Assembly (NCBI GenBank): GCA_903917955.1
Contig: CAIXCO010000146.1
Span: forward strand, 1 to 5,882
Reading direction: 5' to 3'
DNA from: an uncultured Chlorobiaceae bacterium
GTDB lineage: Bacteria; Bacteroidota; Chlorobiia; Chlorobiales; Chlorobiaceae
Length of the DNA stretch: 5,882 nucleotides
A program made the position numbers and the translations under genes. Below, piece by piece: positions 1 to 4,912 of this stretch. Every line of letters starts with the position of its first letter. Positions within the stretch are counted from its first letter, which is position 1. The notes beneath the pieces are model-generated. The model was not told where the DNA came from, ran no database searches, and was given only the letters and a program-made list of their open reading frames with translations.

Positions 1-721
1 GCTCTCGCTGGCCCTTGCACGCTGGCAGAAAATTGGCCACGAAAAACAGCTTCTCTGGAGCTCAATGCGTATGCTCGTTCAACTCATAGCGGTCGGCTAC
101 CTGCTGAATCTGATCTTTGCTATCAACTCTCCGCTGCCGGTAGTGCTCATGCTTATGGCCATGGCCGGTTTCTCGCTCCAGGTGGCGGGATCGCGCATCA
201 AGAAACGGATGCCGAATTTCTATCGTGTGGTAGGAAGCTCGATTTTCATTGGCTGCGGAGGAGTAACCGTCTATTTCTCTTTTCTGGTCGTCGGCTTCTC
301 GCCGTGGTTCGATCCCCGCTATCTCATCCCTCTGGCAGGCATGATTTTCGGTAACGCCATGAACGGTGCAAGCCTTGCTGCCGAACGGCTCTCTGCAGAA
401 ATGCATGAACGGCGCGAAGAGATTGAATGCGCCCTCTCTCTTGGCGCCACATCCCGACAATCCGCCGCAGAGGCCATCCGGAATGCCTACAGTGCTGCCC
501 TGCGCCCAACCATCAACACCATGGCGGCCACCGGCATTGTTGCGCTGCCCGGTATGATGACCGGCCAGATTCTTTCAGGCACAGAACCCATCATCGCCGT
601 GCGCTACCAGATTGCCATACTCTGCGCCATAACCGGGGCTGTGGCCGTGACCTCATTTTTGATTGTGCAGCAAGGCTACCGCCGCTTTTTTACCGACGCC
701 CATCAACTGAAGAGTGAGTGA
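1..721 (+). CDS. fetB: Iron export ABC transporter permease, FetB/UPF0014 family (5' end outside window)
   Basis: This is the membrane permease of a FetAB-type ABC exporter, which in Escherichia coli exports iron and relieves iron and oxidative stress; its ATPase partner FetA is not in the window. The frame is open from base 2, with family-like sequence (LSLALARW) before the first ATG at 65, so the true start lies upstream and that ATG is internal. About 239 residues are visible, against about 250-260 for the family. Numbered from the ATG at 65, hydrophobic segments lie near residues 3-40, 55-77, 84-105, 150-172 and 180-200. The family signature is clear: GNAMNGASLAAERL, then a charged cytoplasmic loop ending in ALSLGAT, then LPGMMTGQILSG followed by AVRYQIAI. 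The stop is TGA at 719-721. The family call is firm; iron as the substrate is taken from the family. Confidence 0.93.
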   Translation, partial: LSLALARWQKIGHEKQLLWSSMRMLVQLIAVGYLLNLIFAINSPLPVVLMLMAMAGFSLQVAGSRIKKRMPNFYRVVGSSIFIGCGGVTVYFSFLVVGFSPWFDPRYLIPLAGMIFGNAMNGASLAAERLSAEMHERREEIECALSLGATSRQSAAEAIRNAYSAALRPTINTMAATGIVALPGMMTGQILSGTEPIIAVRYQIAILCAITGAVAVTSFLIVQQGYRRFFTDAHQLKSE

Positions 722-919
722 TGTGGGGGGATAGGGCTGATGGTAGAATGTTAACGGATAATGATGTGACTGCCTTAAAGAGCCTTGGATAACGGCGCAA
801 CACACGCCATCTGTTCGCCATATCCACCAGTTCATGCGCAATTTTTTGCAGGGGTAAACCTGTTTAACATCAAAAAGAAAATGTATATTTAACGCACAAC
901 AGTCGCAAAAATTCCATCT
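722..919. other. Intergenic region fetB to rpn-like gene
   Basis: No gene is seen in these 198 bases. An imperfect inverted repeat spans 787-825 (GGATA/TATCC outer arms, GGCG/CGCC inner arms, unpaired bases between) with a T6 run about 16 bases later at 842-847. It is too loose to call a terminator for fetB. A TATATT hexamer at about 885-890 could be a -10 box for the downstream gene, but I see no convincing -35, and no Shine-Dalgarno precedes the ATG at 920. Confidence 0.4.
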
Positions 920-1867
920 ATGCCCACTACACAAACCCCTGCCAACCCGACTGACAACTACGACAGTCCATGGAAAGAAGCCATTGAACACTACTTTTCC
1001 GAATTCATGGAATTTTACTTTCCTGACGCTTATGCGGCAATTGATTGGGCAAAAAAGTACTACTTCCTTGACAAGGAGTTGCGGGCGATTTTTCCAGAAG
1101 CCGAAGTAAGCAACCGTGTTGTTGATAAGTTGGTGCAGGTAGAACTCTTGAAAGGAAAGGAGACTTGGCTGTATATTCACATAGAGGTACAGGGCACACA
1201 ACAAGCGGACTTTGCCAGGCGAATGTTTGTTTACAACTATCGTATTTTTGACAAATACGATAAACCAGTAGCAAGCTTTGCGATTCTTGCTGACAGGCAC
1301 CGTAGATGGCGACCAAATTCCTATGGCTTTGAATTTGCGGGAAGCAAACTTATACTGGAATTTTCAATCGTCAAGCTGATTGATTATGAACCAGGAATAG
1401 ATGAGCTTCTCACGTTGGATAATGCGTTTGGATTGATAACTGCGGCGCATTTACTCACCCAGCAAACTCGCAAGAAAAATGAAGAGCGCTATAACGTCAA
1501 ACTCCGCTTGATACGGTTGCTGTACGAACGCCAGTGGGAGCGAAAGCGCATTGTGGAACTTTTGCGGGTTATTGACTGGTTTTTAGAATTACCAAAAGAG
1601 TTACGGCAAAAATTAAAAGCTGAAATCTGTCAGATAGAGGAGCAACAAAAGATGAAATACGTTACCAGTTTTGAGCGTGATGCTATGGAAGAGGGCTTTG
1701 AGAAAGGCATTGAACAGGGCATTGAACAGGGCTTTGTGCAAGGCAAAGAACTTGGAGTTGTGGAAGGCAGGATTGAGGTTGCTCGCAAGCTTATGGCAAA
1801 TGGGTTTAGTGCGGAACAGGCAGCAAGCATAGCTGATGTACCTGTGGCGTTACTGCAATCGTCTTGA
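920..1867 (+). CDS. Rpn/YhgA-like recombination-promoting nuclease (PD-(D/E)XK family)
   Basis: Proteins of this family are predicted DNA endonucleases; in E. coli the Rpn proteins promote RecA-independent recombination and damage DNA when overproduced. The protein is 315 residues, a normal full length. The N-terminal half carries the PD-(D/E)XK core: D69 in VVDKLVQVE, then the E89-V-Q91 pair of the HIEVQG strand (an ExQ variant typical of this family), followed by RRMFVYNYRIFDKY (100-113). A helical middle part follows at about 185-245. Residues 259-282 are six four-residue repeats of the type G-(F/I/V)-E-Q encoded by 12-bp units. Residues 287-312 form a helix-turn-helix-like end (ANGFSAEQAASIADVPVALL), common in the family. 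It stands alone: divergent cassettes follow and fetB precedes after 198 bp. The start is the first ATG in frame and lacks a clear ribosome site. No frame break is seen. Confidence 0.85.
   Translation: MPTTQTPANPTDNYDSPWKEAIEHYFSEFMEFYFPDAYAAIDWAKKYYFLDKELRAIFPEAEVSNRVVDKLVQVELLKGKETWLYIHIEVQGTQQADFARRMFVYNYRIFDKYDKPVASFAILADRHRRWRPNSYGFEFAGSKLILEFSIVKLIDYEPGIDELLTLDNAFGLITAAHLLTQQTRKKNEERYNVKLRLIRLLYERQWERKRIVELLRVIDWFLELPKELRQKLKAEICQIEEQQKMKYVTSFERDAMEEGFEKGIEQGIEQGFVQGKELGVVEGRIEVARKLMANGFSAEQAASIADVPVALLQSS
1694..1765 (+). repeat. Six 12-bp tandem units in the nuclease C-terminus
   Basis: Six 12-base units run in frame, each beginning with a glycine codon. The second and third (1706-1717 and 1718-1729, GGCATTGAACAG) are identical and the others are diverged. 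They encode the G-x-E-Q-like tail between the nuclease core and the terminal helix. Identical neighbouring units can gain or lose copies by slippage without shifting frame. Confidence 0.85.
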
Positions 1868-1953
1868 ACAATATCAATGTGTTCCTTAAGATATCTCTGC
1901 TCCGGTTGCCGACCCATTGGCATTGTGGAGTCAGTTTTGCACAGGAGCAAACA
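1868..1953. other. Spacer between rpn-like gene and repeat R1
   Basis: I see no gene and no convincing terminator here. A short inverted repeat, GAACA/TGTTC, lies near 1866-1884 with no T-run after it. The sequence bears only slight resemblance to that before repeat R2. Confidence 0.35.
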
Positions 1954-2172
1954 TTGTTTCTGTCCTAAAAACATCGAACCGCTCTTCTGCCCGACCAATT
2001 GTTGAGCATACCGTTGCCGCCGTGGTATGATCTGAATCATTTAGCCGCAGGCCCGGAGGGGTTGAGTTTTATCTCGCTGTTCGACGACACCTCTGATGTC
2101 TGGAGTGATGAAGACTTTAAGCTGGTAGAGCCATTGACAACAATTTCGCGTTGATCACGCCGGGATGAGTTT
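1954..2172 (+). repeat. Dispersed direct repeat R1 (copy of 4654-4882)
   Basis: This stretch aligns end to end with 4654-4882. The shared block starts at TTGTTTCTGTC and ends at GGATGAGTTT, with about 20 substitutions, a 12-base unit absent here, and two extra bases near the 3' end. On the plus strand one frame is open from 1969 to a stop at 2152-2154 and reads through a motif DDTSDVWSDEDF; the frame has no ATG and no ribosome site. Relative to R2 the two extra bases shift the last dozen codons. It is probably a relic of a protein-coding sequence carried on both sides of the island; I do not recognise the family. It ends 39 bases before the stop codon of the Abi_2 gene. Confidence 0.85.
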
Positions 2173-2211
2173 GTCAAAACACAATCTGTGCCAGCTTTTT
2201 TGTTATCCGAG

Positions 2212-3120
2212 TCAACTGAGCCATAACGGCTCCTTTTCCCAAATTCCCGAAAAGCCCAACGCCTTCAAATCTACAGTCGGATATTTCCCAAACAAAGTTT
2301 TGAGTTTTGACAGGAACTTGTGCCCCGGACTGATTGCATCTAAAAGATATTTAATACAGCAGATATGCACATACAACTGATGATGTTCAGATACGGGCGG
2401 AACCATAGTTAGCCATGGTGCCGGGGGGCTTGGAAGCAGCTTTGGACGTCCAGGAAGATTTTTATTCCACAAGCGTCCATGATGAGCACAAATGTTCCTT
2501 ATTTGCGAGAGGGCCTGTAACCAAGTTCTTAAATATGTGTGATTTACCGTATTAAGCTCTTTTGCTATGGTATCCTTTGAAGCAATTTTTGAACCAAGAT
2601 TTCCATAAAGTTTCGACAAAAGACCAAAACTGACCACCTCAAGCGTTTTCCAGGCCGGGGGCCGTCGTCGATCAGCACAATACTTCTGATAATGCTGATC
2701 AATAAATACCTCTTTTGAATGTTTTAAATCGCGATCTATTGACTGCAAATTTTCAGCAAATGCCGATGAATTCTTAAAAATCGAGGGATTTTCAAACCAC
2801 CACGGATCAACCTCATAAGAAAGATGATTGATCATGCGTGTACGAAGAGCTATCTCAACCCGTTCGATAGCGTCAAACACCAGTAGTCTCAATTCACTGT
2901 CAAAACTGTAGAGAGCCACAACATCCTCAAAACGGCTGTTTGGTTTAAAAACATGGTTAACCTTATCTGACTGCATTGGCCACCAATAACCAGCAAGCCG
3001 GTAATAGCTGATATTTTTAAGATAATGCTCAGCGAGAGAGTCATCCACAATCAGAAGACCTCTCGACTTCAGTTGCTGAATTTGAGCATCAATCGGAATG
3101 GAGAGCTTTTGATAATGCAT
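2212..3120 (-). CDS. Abi_2 (AbiD/AbiF) abortive-infection HEPN-domain protein
   Basis: This is an abortive-infection protein of the Abi_2 family (AbiD, AbiD1, AbiF), predicted to be a HEPN RNase acting in the cytoplasm on phage infection. The protein is 302 residues, full length and uninterrupted. Family landmarks appear in order: IQQLKSRGLLI (14-24), ISYYRLAGYWWPM (37-49), ALYSFDSELRLLVFDAIERVEIA split around 69-91, PPAWKTLEVVSFGLLSKLYG (154-173), and RNICAHHGRLWN (208-219). The last holds the HEPN catalytic pattern R-x4-H (R208, H213). The ATG at 3118-3120 fits the family N-terminus, but only GCACCT precedes it, so there is no real Shine-Dalgarno. An intrinsic terminator ends about 10 nt upstream of that ATG, preceded by a structured leader with its own promoter. 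Expression therefore probably depends on terminator read-through. Target and trigger cannot be told from the sequence. Confidence 0.92.
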   Translation of the reverse strand: MHYQKLSIPIDAQIQQLKSRGLLIVDDSLAEHYLKNISYYRLAGYWWPMQSDKVNHVFKPNSRFEDVVALYSFDSELRLLVFDAIERVEIALRTRMINHLSYEVDPWWFENPSIFKNSSAFAENLQSIDRDLKHSKEVFIDQHYQKYCADRRRPPAWKTLEVVSFGLLSKLYGNLGSKIASKDTIAKELNTVNHTYLRTWLQALSQIRNICAHHGRLWNKNLPGRPKLLPSPPAPWLTMVPPVSEHHQLYVHICCIKYLLDAISPGHKFLSKLKTLFGKYPTVDLKALGFSGIWEKEPLWLS

Positions 3121-3129
3121 AGGTGCAAA

Positions 3130-3227
3130 TAAAAAAGCCTTACAGATTCAGAAAACCCGTAAGGCTTACAAAGCAAAAGACTTACCCCGGTACGCTGTTC
3201 TTATGGGAAGCGTGGCAAGTACTGTTC
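3130..3227 (-). ncRNA. Candidate structured small RNA in the Abi_2 leader (putative RNA antitoxin or guide)
   Basis: This is a predicted transcript of about 97 nt between a near-consensus promoter and an intrinsic terminator, directly upstream of the Abi_2 start. Read on the minus strand, a 5' hairpin pairs ACTTGCC (plus 3220-3214) with GGTAAGT (3186-3180), seven pairs including one G-U. Four more pairs, ACGC (3213-3210) with GCGT (3195-3192), enclose a 14-nt loop; a five-base bulge lies on the 3' side. A short linker leads to the terminator stem. Two near-identical blocks, GAACAGTAC (3227-3219) and GAACAGCGTAC (3200-3190), occur inside it, and GTAAG occurs three times, allowing alternative pairing with the terminator's left arm. 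No open frame of useful length fits. HEPN toxins of the AbiF type are, as I recall, associated with noncoding RNAs, and type III antitoxin RNAs sit in the same position. It could instead be an attenuating 5' leader of the Abi_2 mRNA. Confidence 0.55.
3131..3167 (-). terminator. Intrinsic terminator just upstream of the Abi_2 start codon
   Basis: On the minus strand the arms AAGCCTTAC (plus 3167-3159) and GTAAGGCTT (3143-3135) form nine perfect pairs around a 15-nt loop and run into a T6 tract (3136-3131), two of whose bases close the stem. The T-tract is only on the minus strand, so it acts in the direction of Abi_2. It ends about 10 nt before the ATG at 3120. Confidence 0.7.
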
Positions 3228-3232
3228 GAAAG

Positions 3233-3262
3233 AGTATACTTAAAATAATCTTATTCTGTAAA
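3233..3262 (-). promoter_or_regulatory. Sigma70-type promoter for the Abi_2 leader RNA
   Basis: On the minus strand a -35 box TTTACA (plus 3262-3257, five of six matches) and a -10 box TATACT (3238-3233, five of six) are separated by 18 bases. The predicted start is at about 3227-3226. It is the best sigma70 match seen upstream of a cassette gene here and places the 5' end just before the first hairpin. Confidence 0.65.
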
Positions 3263-3295
3263 TAATTTTCGATGATTACCATTTAAAAACCACTC

Positions 3296-3469
3296 TCACA
3301 CCACCGGCTTCCCGGTCAGGTATTTCCGGGACTTCATCGGTATGCTGAATTCTTGGAGGCGGGGGGTTTGGTGGCTGGGGGGCGCTATAATGTCGGGAAT
3401 AACCCGCTTTGTAAGTTTTTCCAACTCTTTAACAGCGGATTTTTTCGACTGGATACTATAGCAAGCCAT
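3296..3469 (-). pseudogene. RelE/ParE-family toxin remnant (N-terminal fragment)
   Basis: The toxin's own ATG is at 3469-3467, inside the end of the antitoxin gene. In the unmutated arrangement antitoxin and toxin would overlap by 14 bases, a usual layout for these pairs. About 29 residues (MACYSIQSKKSAVKELEKL and onward to DIIA) match the family's first strand and helices. The C-terminal strands with the usual R-x-x-x-(Y/F)-R-V-I-Y-type motif are missing, and neither other frame up to 3270 supplies them. The fragment should be inactive. Confidence 0.6.
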
Positions 3470-3706
3470 TTTTTTCAGATCTTCAACAACCTGTTCATGA
3501 GAGATTGTCGGTTCGTCCTTGCGTTCAGCAACAGATGCCAAATCTTCAAGATCCTCAAGTAACTCATAAAAATCGTTTATCGGGAGAATCACCGATTTTT
3601 TGACCCCGTTTCTATCGGTCACATATTCCGGATGAAGGTCCTCAACGTGTAACATGTAGCTTGGCAACCAGTGCTGCTTGAGCTTTTGCATCGCCTTTCT
3701 TTTCAA
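3296..3706 (-). CDS. RelB-like antitoxin fused in frame to a truncated RelE-like toxin
   Basis: The open frame runs 136 residues from a TTG at 3706 whose last bases overlap the higA stop (TTGA). The start conserved with the second copy is the ATG at 3655-3653 (MLHVEDLHPEY). The antitoxin part covers residues 18-79: EYVTDRNGVKKSVILPI, then an acidic helix (NDFYELLEDLEDL) and DEPTISHEQVVEDLKK. In the second copy eight As give a normal NGLL stop. Here seven As (plus 3469-3475) shift the frame, so translation continues into MACYSIQSKKSAVKELEKLTKRVI split over residues 80-103, which looks like the start of a RelE/ParE-family toxin. From about residue 109 the sequence is proline-rich and unlike the toxin family. 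It is probably a broken pair: antitoxin with an abnormal tail, toxin inactive. It follows higBA on the same strand and may be co-transcribed. Confidence 0.72.
   Translation of the reverse strand: MKRKAMQKLKQHWLPSYMLHVEDLHPEYVTDRNGVKKSVILPINDFYELLEDLEDLASVAERKDEPTISHEQVVEDLKKMACYSIQSKKSAVKELEKLTKRVIPDIIAPPSHQTPRLQEFSIPMKSRKYLTGKPVV
3451..3656 (-). repeat. Antitoxin gene duplication, copy A (pairs with 4913-5119)
   Basis: These 206 bases match 4913-5119 with about a dozen substitutions and one missing T/A in the homopolymer. Similarity stops abruptly at the antitoxin ATG on one side and about 16 bases past the toxin ATG on the other. The upstream sequences of the copies are unrelated. Confidence 0.88.
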
Positions 3707-4029
3707 ACAAGTTGAACATAGTTATTTTCAAGTGTTACGTTGAAATGAATGTCTGCTTTAAGAGCTTTGAAAACTTTCAAAATCGTGTCAATTGTTGCAC
3801 TGTTTGTATTACTTTCAAGTTTTGATATTTGGGATTTCTGAACGCCAACAAGCTTTCCTAATTGTTCTTGTGTCAAGTTTCGTTCTTGTCGTGCCGTTTT
3901 AATCATTTTTCCCAAAACGTCCATCCGAAGTTCATACTCGTATTGGTCTCTCTCTTCAGTACCAATTTTGCCGATATATTTATTTTTCATTTCGGCAAGT
4001 GAATATGATTTAATTTCTGACTTTGCCAT
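3703..4029 (-). CDS. higA: HigA-type antitoxin, XRE-family helix-turn-helix protein
   Basis: This is the antitoxin and probable autorepressor of the HigBA pair. The protein is 108 residues. Residues 1-40 are an N-terminal arm (LAEMKNKYIGKIGTEERD). Residues 43-95 hold an XRE/Cro helix-turn-helix, visible as ARQERNLTQEQLGKLVGV followed by QKSQISKLESN, with ATIDTILKVFKALKADIHF after it. It starts three bases after the higB stop (toxin gene first, the HigBA order), so translation is probably coupled. No clear Shine-Dalgarno is seen. Its TGA overlaps the TTG of the RelB-like frame. Together with higB it is strikingly A+T-rich compared with fetB or the Abi_2 gene, which suggests transfer. The family is clear; the symbol follows from order and partner. 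Confidence 0.85.
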   Translation of the reverse strand: MAKSEIKSYSLAEMKNKYIGKIGTEERDQYEYELRMDVLGKMIKTARQERNLTQEQLGKLVGVQKSQISKLESNTNSATIDTILKVFKALKADIHFNVTLENNYVQLV

Positions 4030-4032
4030 TGC

Positions 4033-4374
4033 TTATTTCTTTAGTTTATTTTCAAAATATTGCTCTTTGATTCTTACAGCTCTTTCAATCTCATTTTTTG
4101 GAACTTTATCCACTTTCTTTATGAACCCATGAGTTGCAAAAACTAAAGTATCGGTGTTGTCAGATTTATCCCAAAAAGCAAGAAGTCTTATTTGAAGTCC
4201 AGCAAATATTGTCCGAAATTCCCAAATATCATTTTGAAGTTTTTTGAAAAGTTTTGGGTCGTTAGTCTGTTCAGCCAGATCAATGTTATAGAATATTTTC
4301 TTCGCAGTTTTAGAATCAAGTTCTGAAATAAACTTGTCGGCTTCTTCTAAAAATCTGGTTTGAAACTTTTGCAT
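4033..4374 (-). CDS. higB: HigB-type toxin, RelE/Gp49-like mRNA interferase
   Basis: This is a toxin of the HigB/phage Gp49-like branch of the RelE superfamily; relatives cut mRNA at the ribosome when the antitoxin is lost. The protein is 113 residues, normal for the family. Diagnostic parts are DIWEFRTIFAGLQIRLLAFW (49-68), containing W51, R54 and R63 where the family has its L/IWELR and YR-like motifs, and FATHGFIKKVDKVPKNEIERA (79-99 region), the family's hGFxKKxxKtPxxEIxxA signature. Nothing is truncated. The ATG is at 4374-4372, only about 10 bases downstream of the predicted transcription start, with no Shine-Dalgarno. It leads a minus-strand series of higB, higA and the fused RelB-like gene. 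Confidence 0.87.
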   Translation of the reverse strand: MQKFQTRFLEEADKFISELDSKTAKKIFYNIDLAEQTNDPKLFKKLQNDIWEFRTIFAGLQIRLLAFWDKSDNTDTLVFATHGFIKKVDKVPKNEIERAVRIKEQYFENKLKK

Positions 4375-4389
4375 TTATTTATCTTCTTT

Positions 4390-4420
4390 CAAAGATAGTT
4401 AATGTTTCCAAATATAGCAA
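4390..4420 (-). promoter_or_regulatory. Bacteroidetes-like promoter of higBA
   Basis: On the minus strand TTG (plus 4420-4418) is followed after 20 bases by TATCTTTG (4397-4390). This matches the Bacteroidetes sigma pattern TTTG/TTG, 19-21 bases, TAnnTTTG. The same stretch can be read as a weaker sigma70 promoter, TTGCTA, 17 bases, TATCTT (four of six in each box). Either reading puts the start about 10 bases before the higB ATG. Confidence 0.6.
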
Positions 4421-4653
4421 CTTTTGTTTCTGAATGAAGACTCCCCGCCGCAAGCAGCGAGGTATCTGTTTTTAGGAAAACGCTTAACAGACTTCACCGC
4501 AAGCGGTAGGGAATTCAACACTGAGAGAGTAATGTCGGATTTCCGTTTTTCCAAGGTCACGCATACTTTGTTTCCGTTTTGAAAAACTTGCCGGACGGTC
4601 TGGCCGGGCATGGGCTATCGATTTTCATGTGAGGTCTCCATTGCGCAGCTCCC
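4421..4653. other. Gene-free stretch with two CTTG-loop hairpins, possible IS200/IS605-type end
   Basis: No credible gene is seen between the higB promoter and repeat R2. On the minus strand, CCTCGCTG (plus 4462-4455) pairs with CGGCGGGG (4450-4443) over a CTTG loop using two G-U pairs, so the fold favours minus-strand RNA or single-stranded DNA. A second small hairpin, ACCG-CTTG-CGGT, lies at 4507-4496 beside GAATTCAAC. Small hairpins of this kind mark the ends of IS200/IS605 elements, but no TnpA or TnpB coding remnant can be shown. This reading is a guess. Confidence 0.3.
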
Positions 4654-4882
4654 TTGTTTCTGTCTTAAAAACCTCGAACCACTCTTCTGCCAGACCGATT
4701 GTTGAGCGTACCGTTGCCGCCGTGGTATGATCTGAATCATTTAGCCGCAGGCCCGGAGGGATTGAGTTCTATCTCGCTTTTTGACGACACCTCTGATGAC
4801 ACCTCTGATGTCTGGAGTGATGAAGACTTCAGGCTGGTAGAGCCATTCAACCATTTCACGCTGGTCACGCCCGGATGAGTTT
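4654..4882 (+). repeat. Dispersed direct repeat R2 (copy of 1954-2172)
   Basis: This is the second copy of the repeat, 229 bases. It contains one more 12-base unit than R1: GACACCTCTGAT at 4786-4797 is followed at once by a perfect copy at 4798-4809. The plus-strand frame is open to the stop at 4876-4878 and encodes an acidic stretch (DDTSDDTSDVWSDEDF). Half of the roughly ten substitutions against R1 in this frame fall at third codon positions and several others are conservative (K/R, I/V), a mild sign of past coding. No ATG or ribosome site is seen. The block ends about 30 bases from the second antitoxin copy. Confidence 0.85.
4786..4809 (+). repeat. Perfect 12-bp tandem duplication inside R2
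   Basis: GACACCTCTGAT occurs twice in a row here and once in R1. It adds four codons without a frame shift and looks like a recent slippage event. Confidence 0.9.
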
Positions 4883-4912
4883 ATTAATATTTTGACGGAG
4901 GTTGGGTGTTGA

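Noticed and set aside
653..1300. Long open frame of 215 codons on the minus strand
   Set aside because: It runs antisense through the well-supported nuclease gene and the fetB end, has an odd composition rich in cysteine, tryptophan and valine, and shows no family motif.
1630..2040. Minus-strand open frame of 136 codons over the nuclease tail and R1
   Set aside because: The KPSSIPC-like repeats are just the reverse of the 12-bp nuclease repeats. In R2 the same frame diverges quickly and the substitution pattern gives no support.
2165..2380. Plus-strand open frame of 71 codons at the Abi_2 3' end
   Set aside because: It is entirely antisense to conserved Abi_2 sequence apart from its first codons, with no ribosome site.
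3467..3480. Programmed ribosomal frameshift at the A7 run
   Set aside because: In copy A the toxin frame is already in phase, so no shift is needed to make it, and I see no downstream stimulator. It is kept only as a slippage possibility.
4399..4611. Minus-strand open frame of 70 codons before higB
   Set aside because: It runs across both hairpins and the higB promoter, and resembles no family I know.
4621..4760. Minus-strand reading of R2 giving RSTIGLAEEWFEVFKTE and a stop overlapping a short ATG frame
   Set aside because: It looks protein-like, but both copies have a stop just upstream and no start, and changes between copies are mostly non-conservative in this frame (W to R, L to R).
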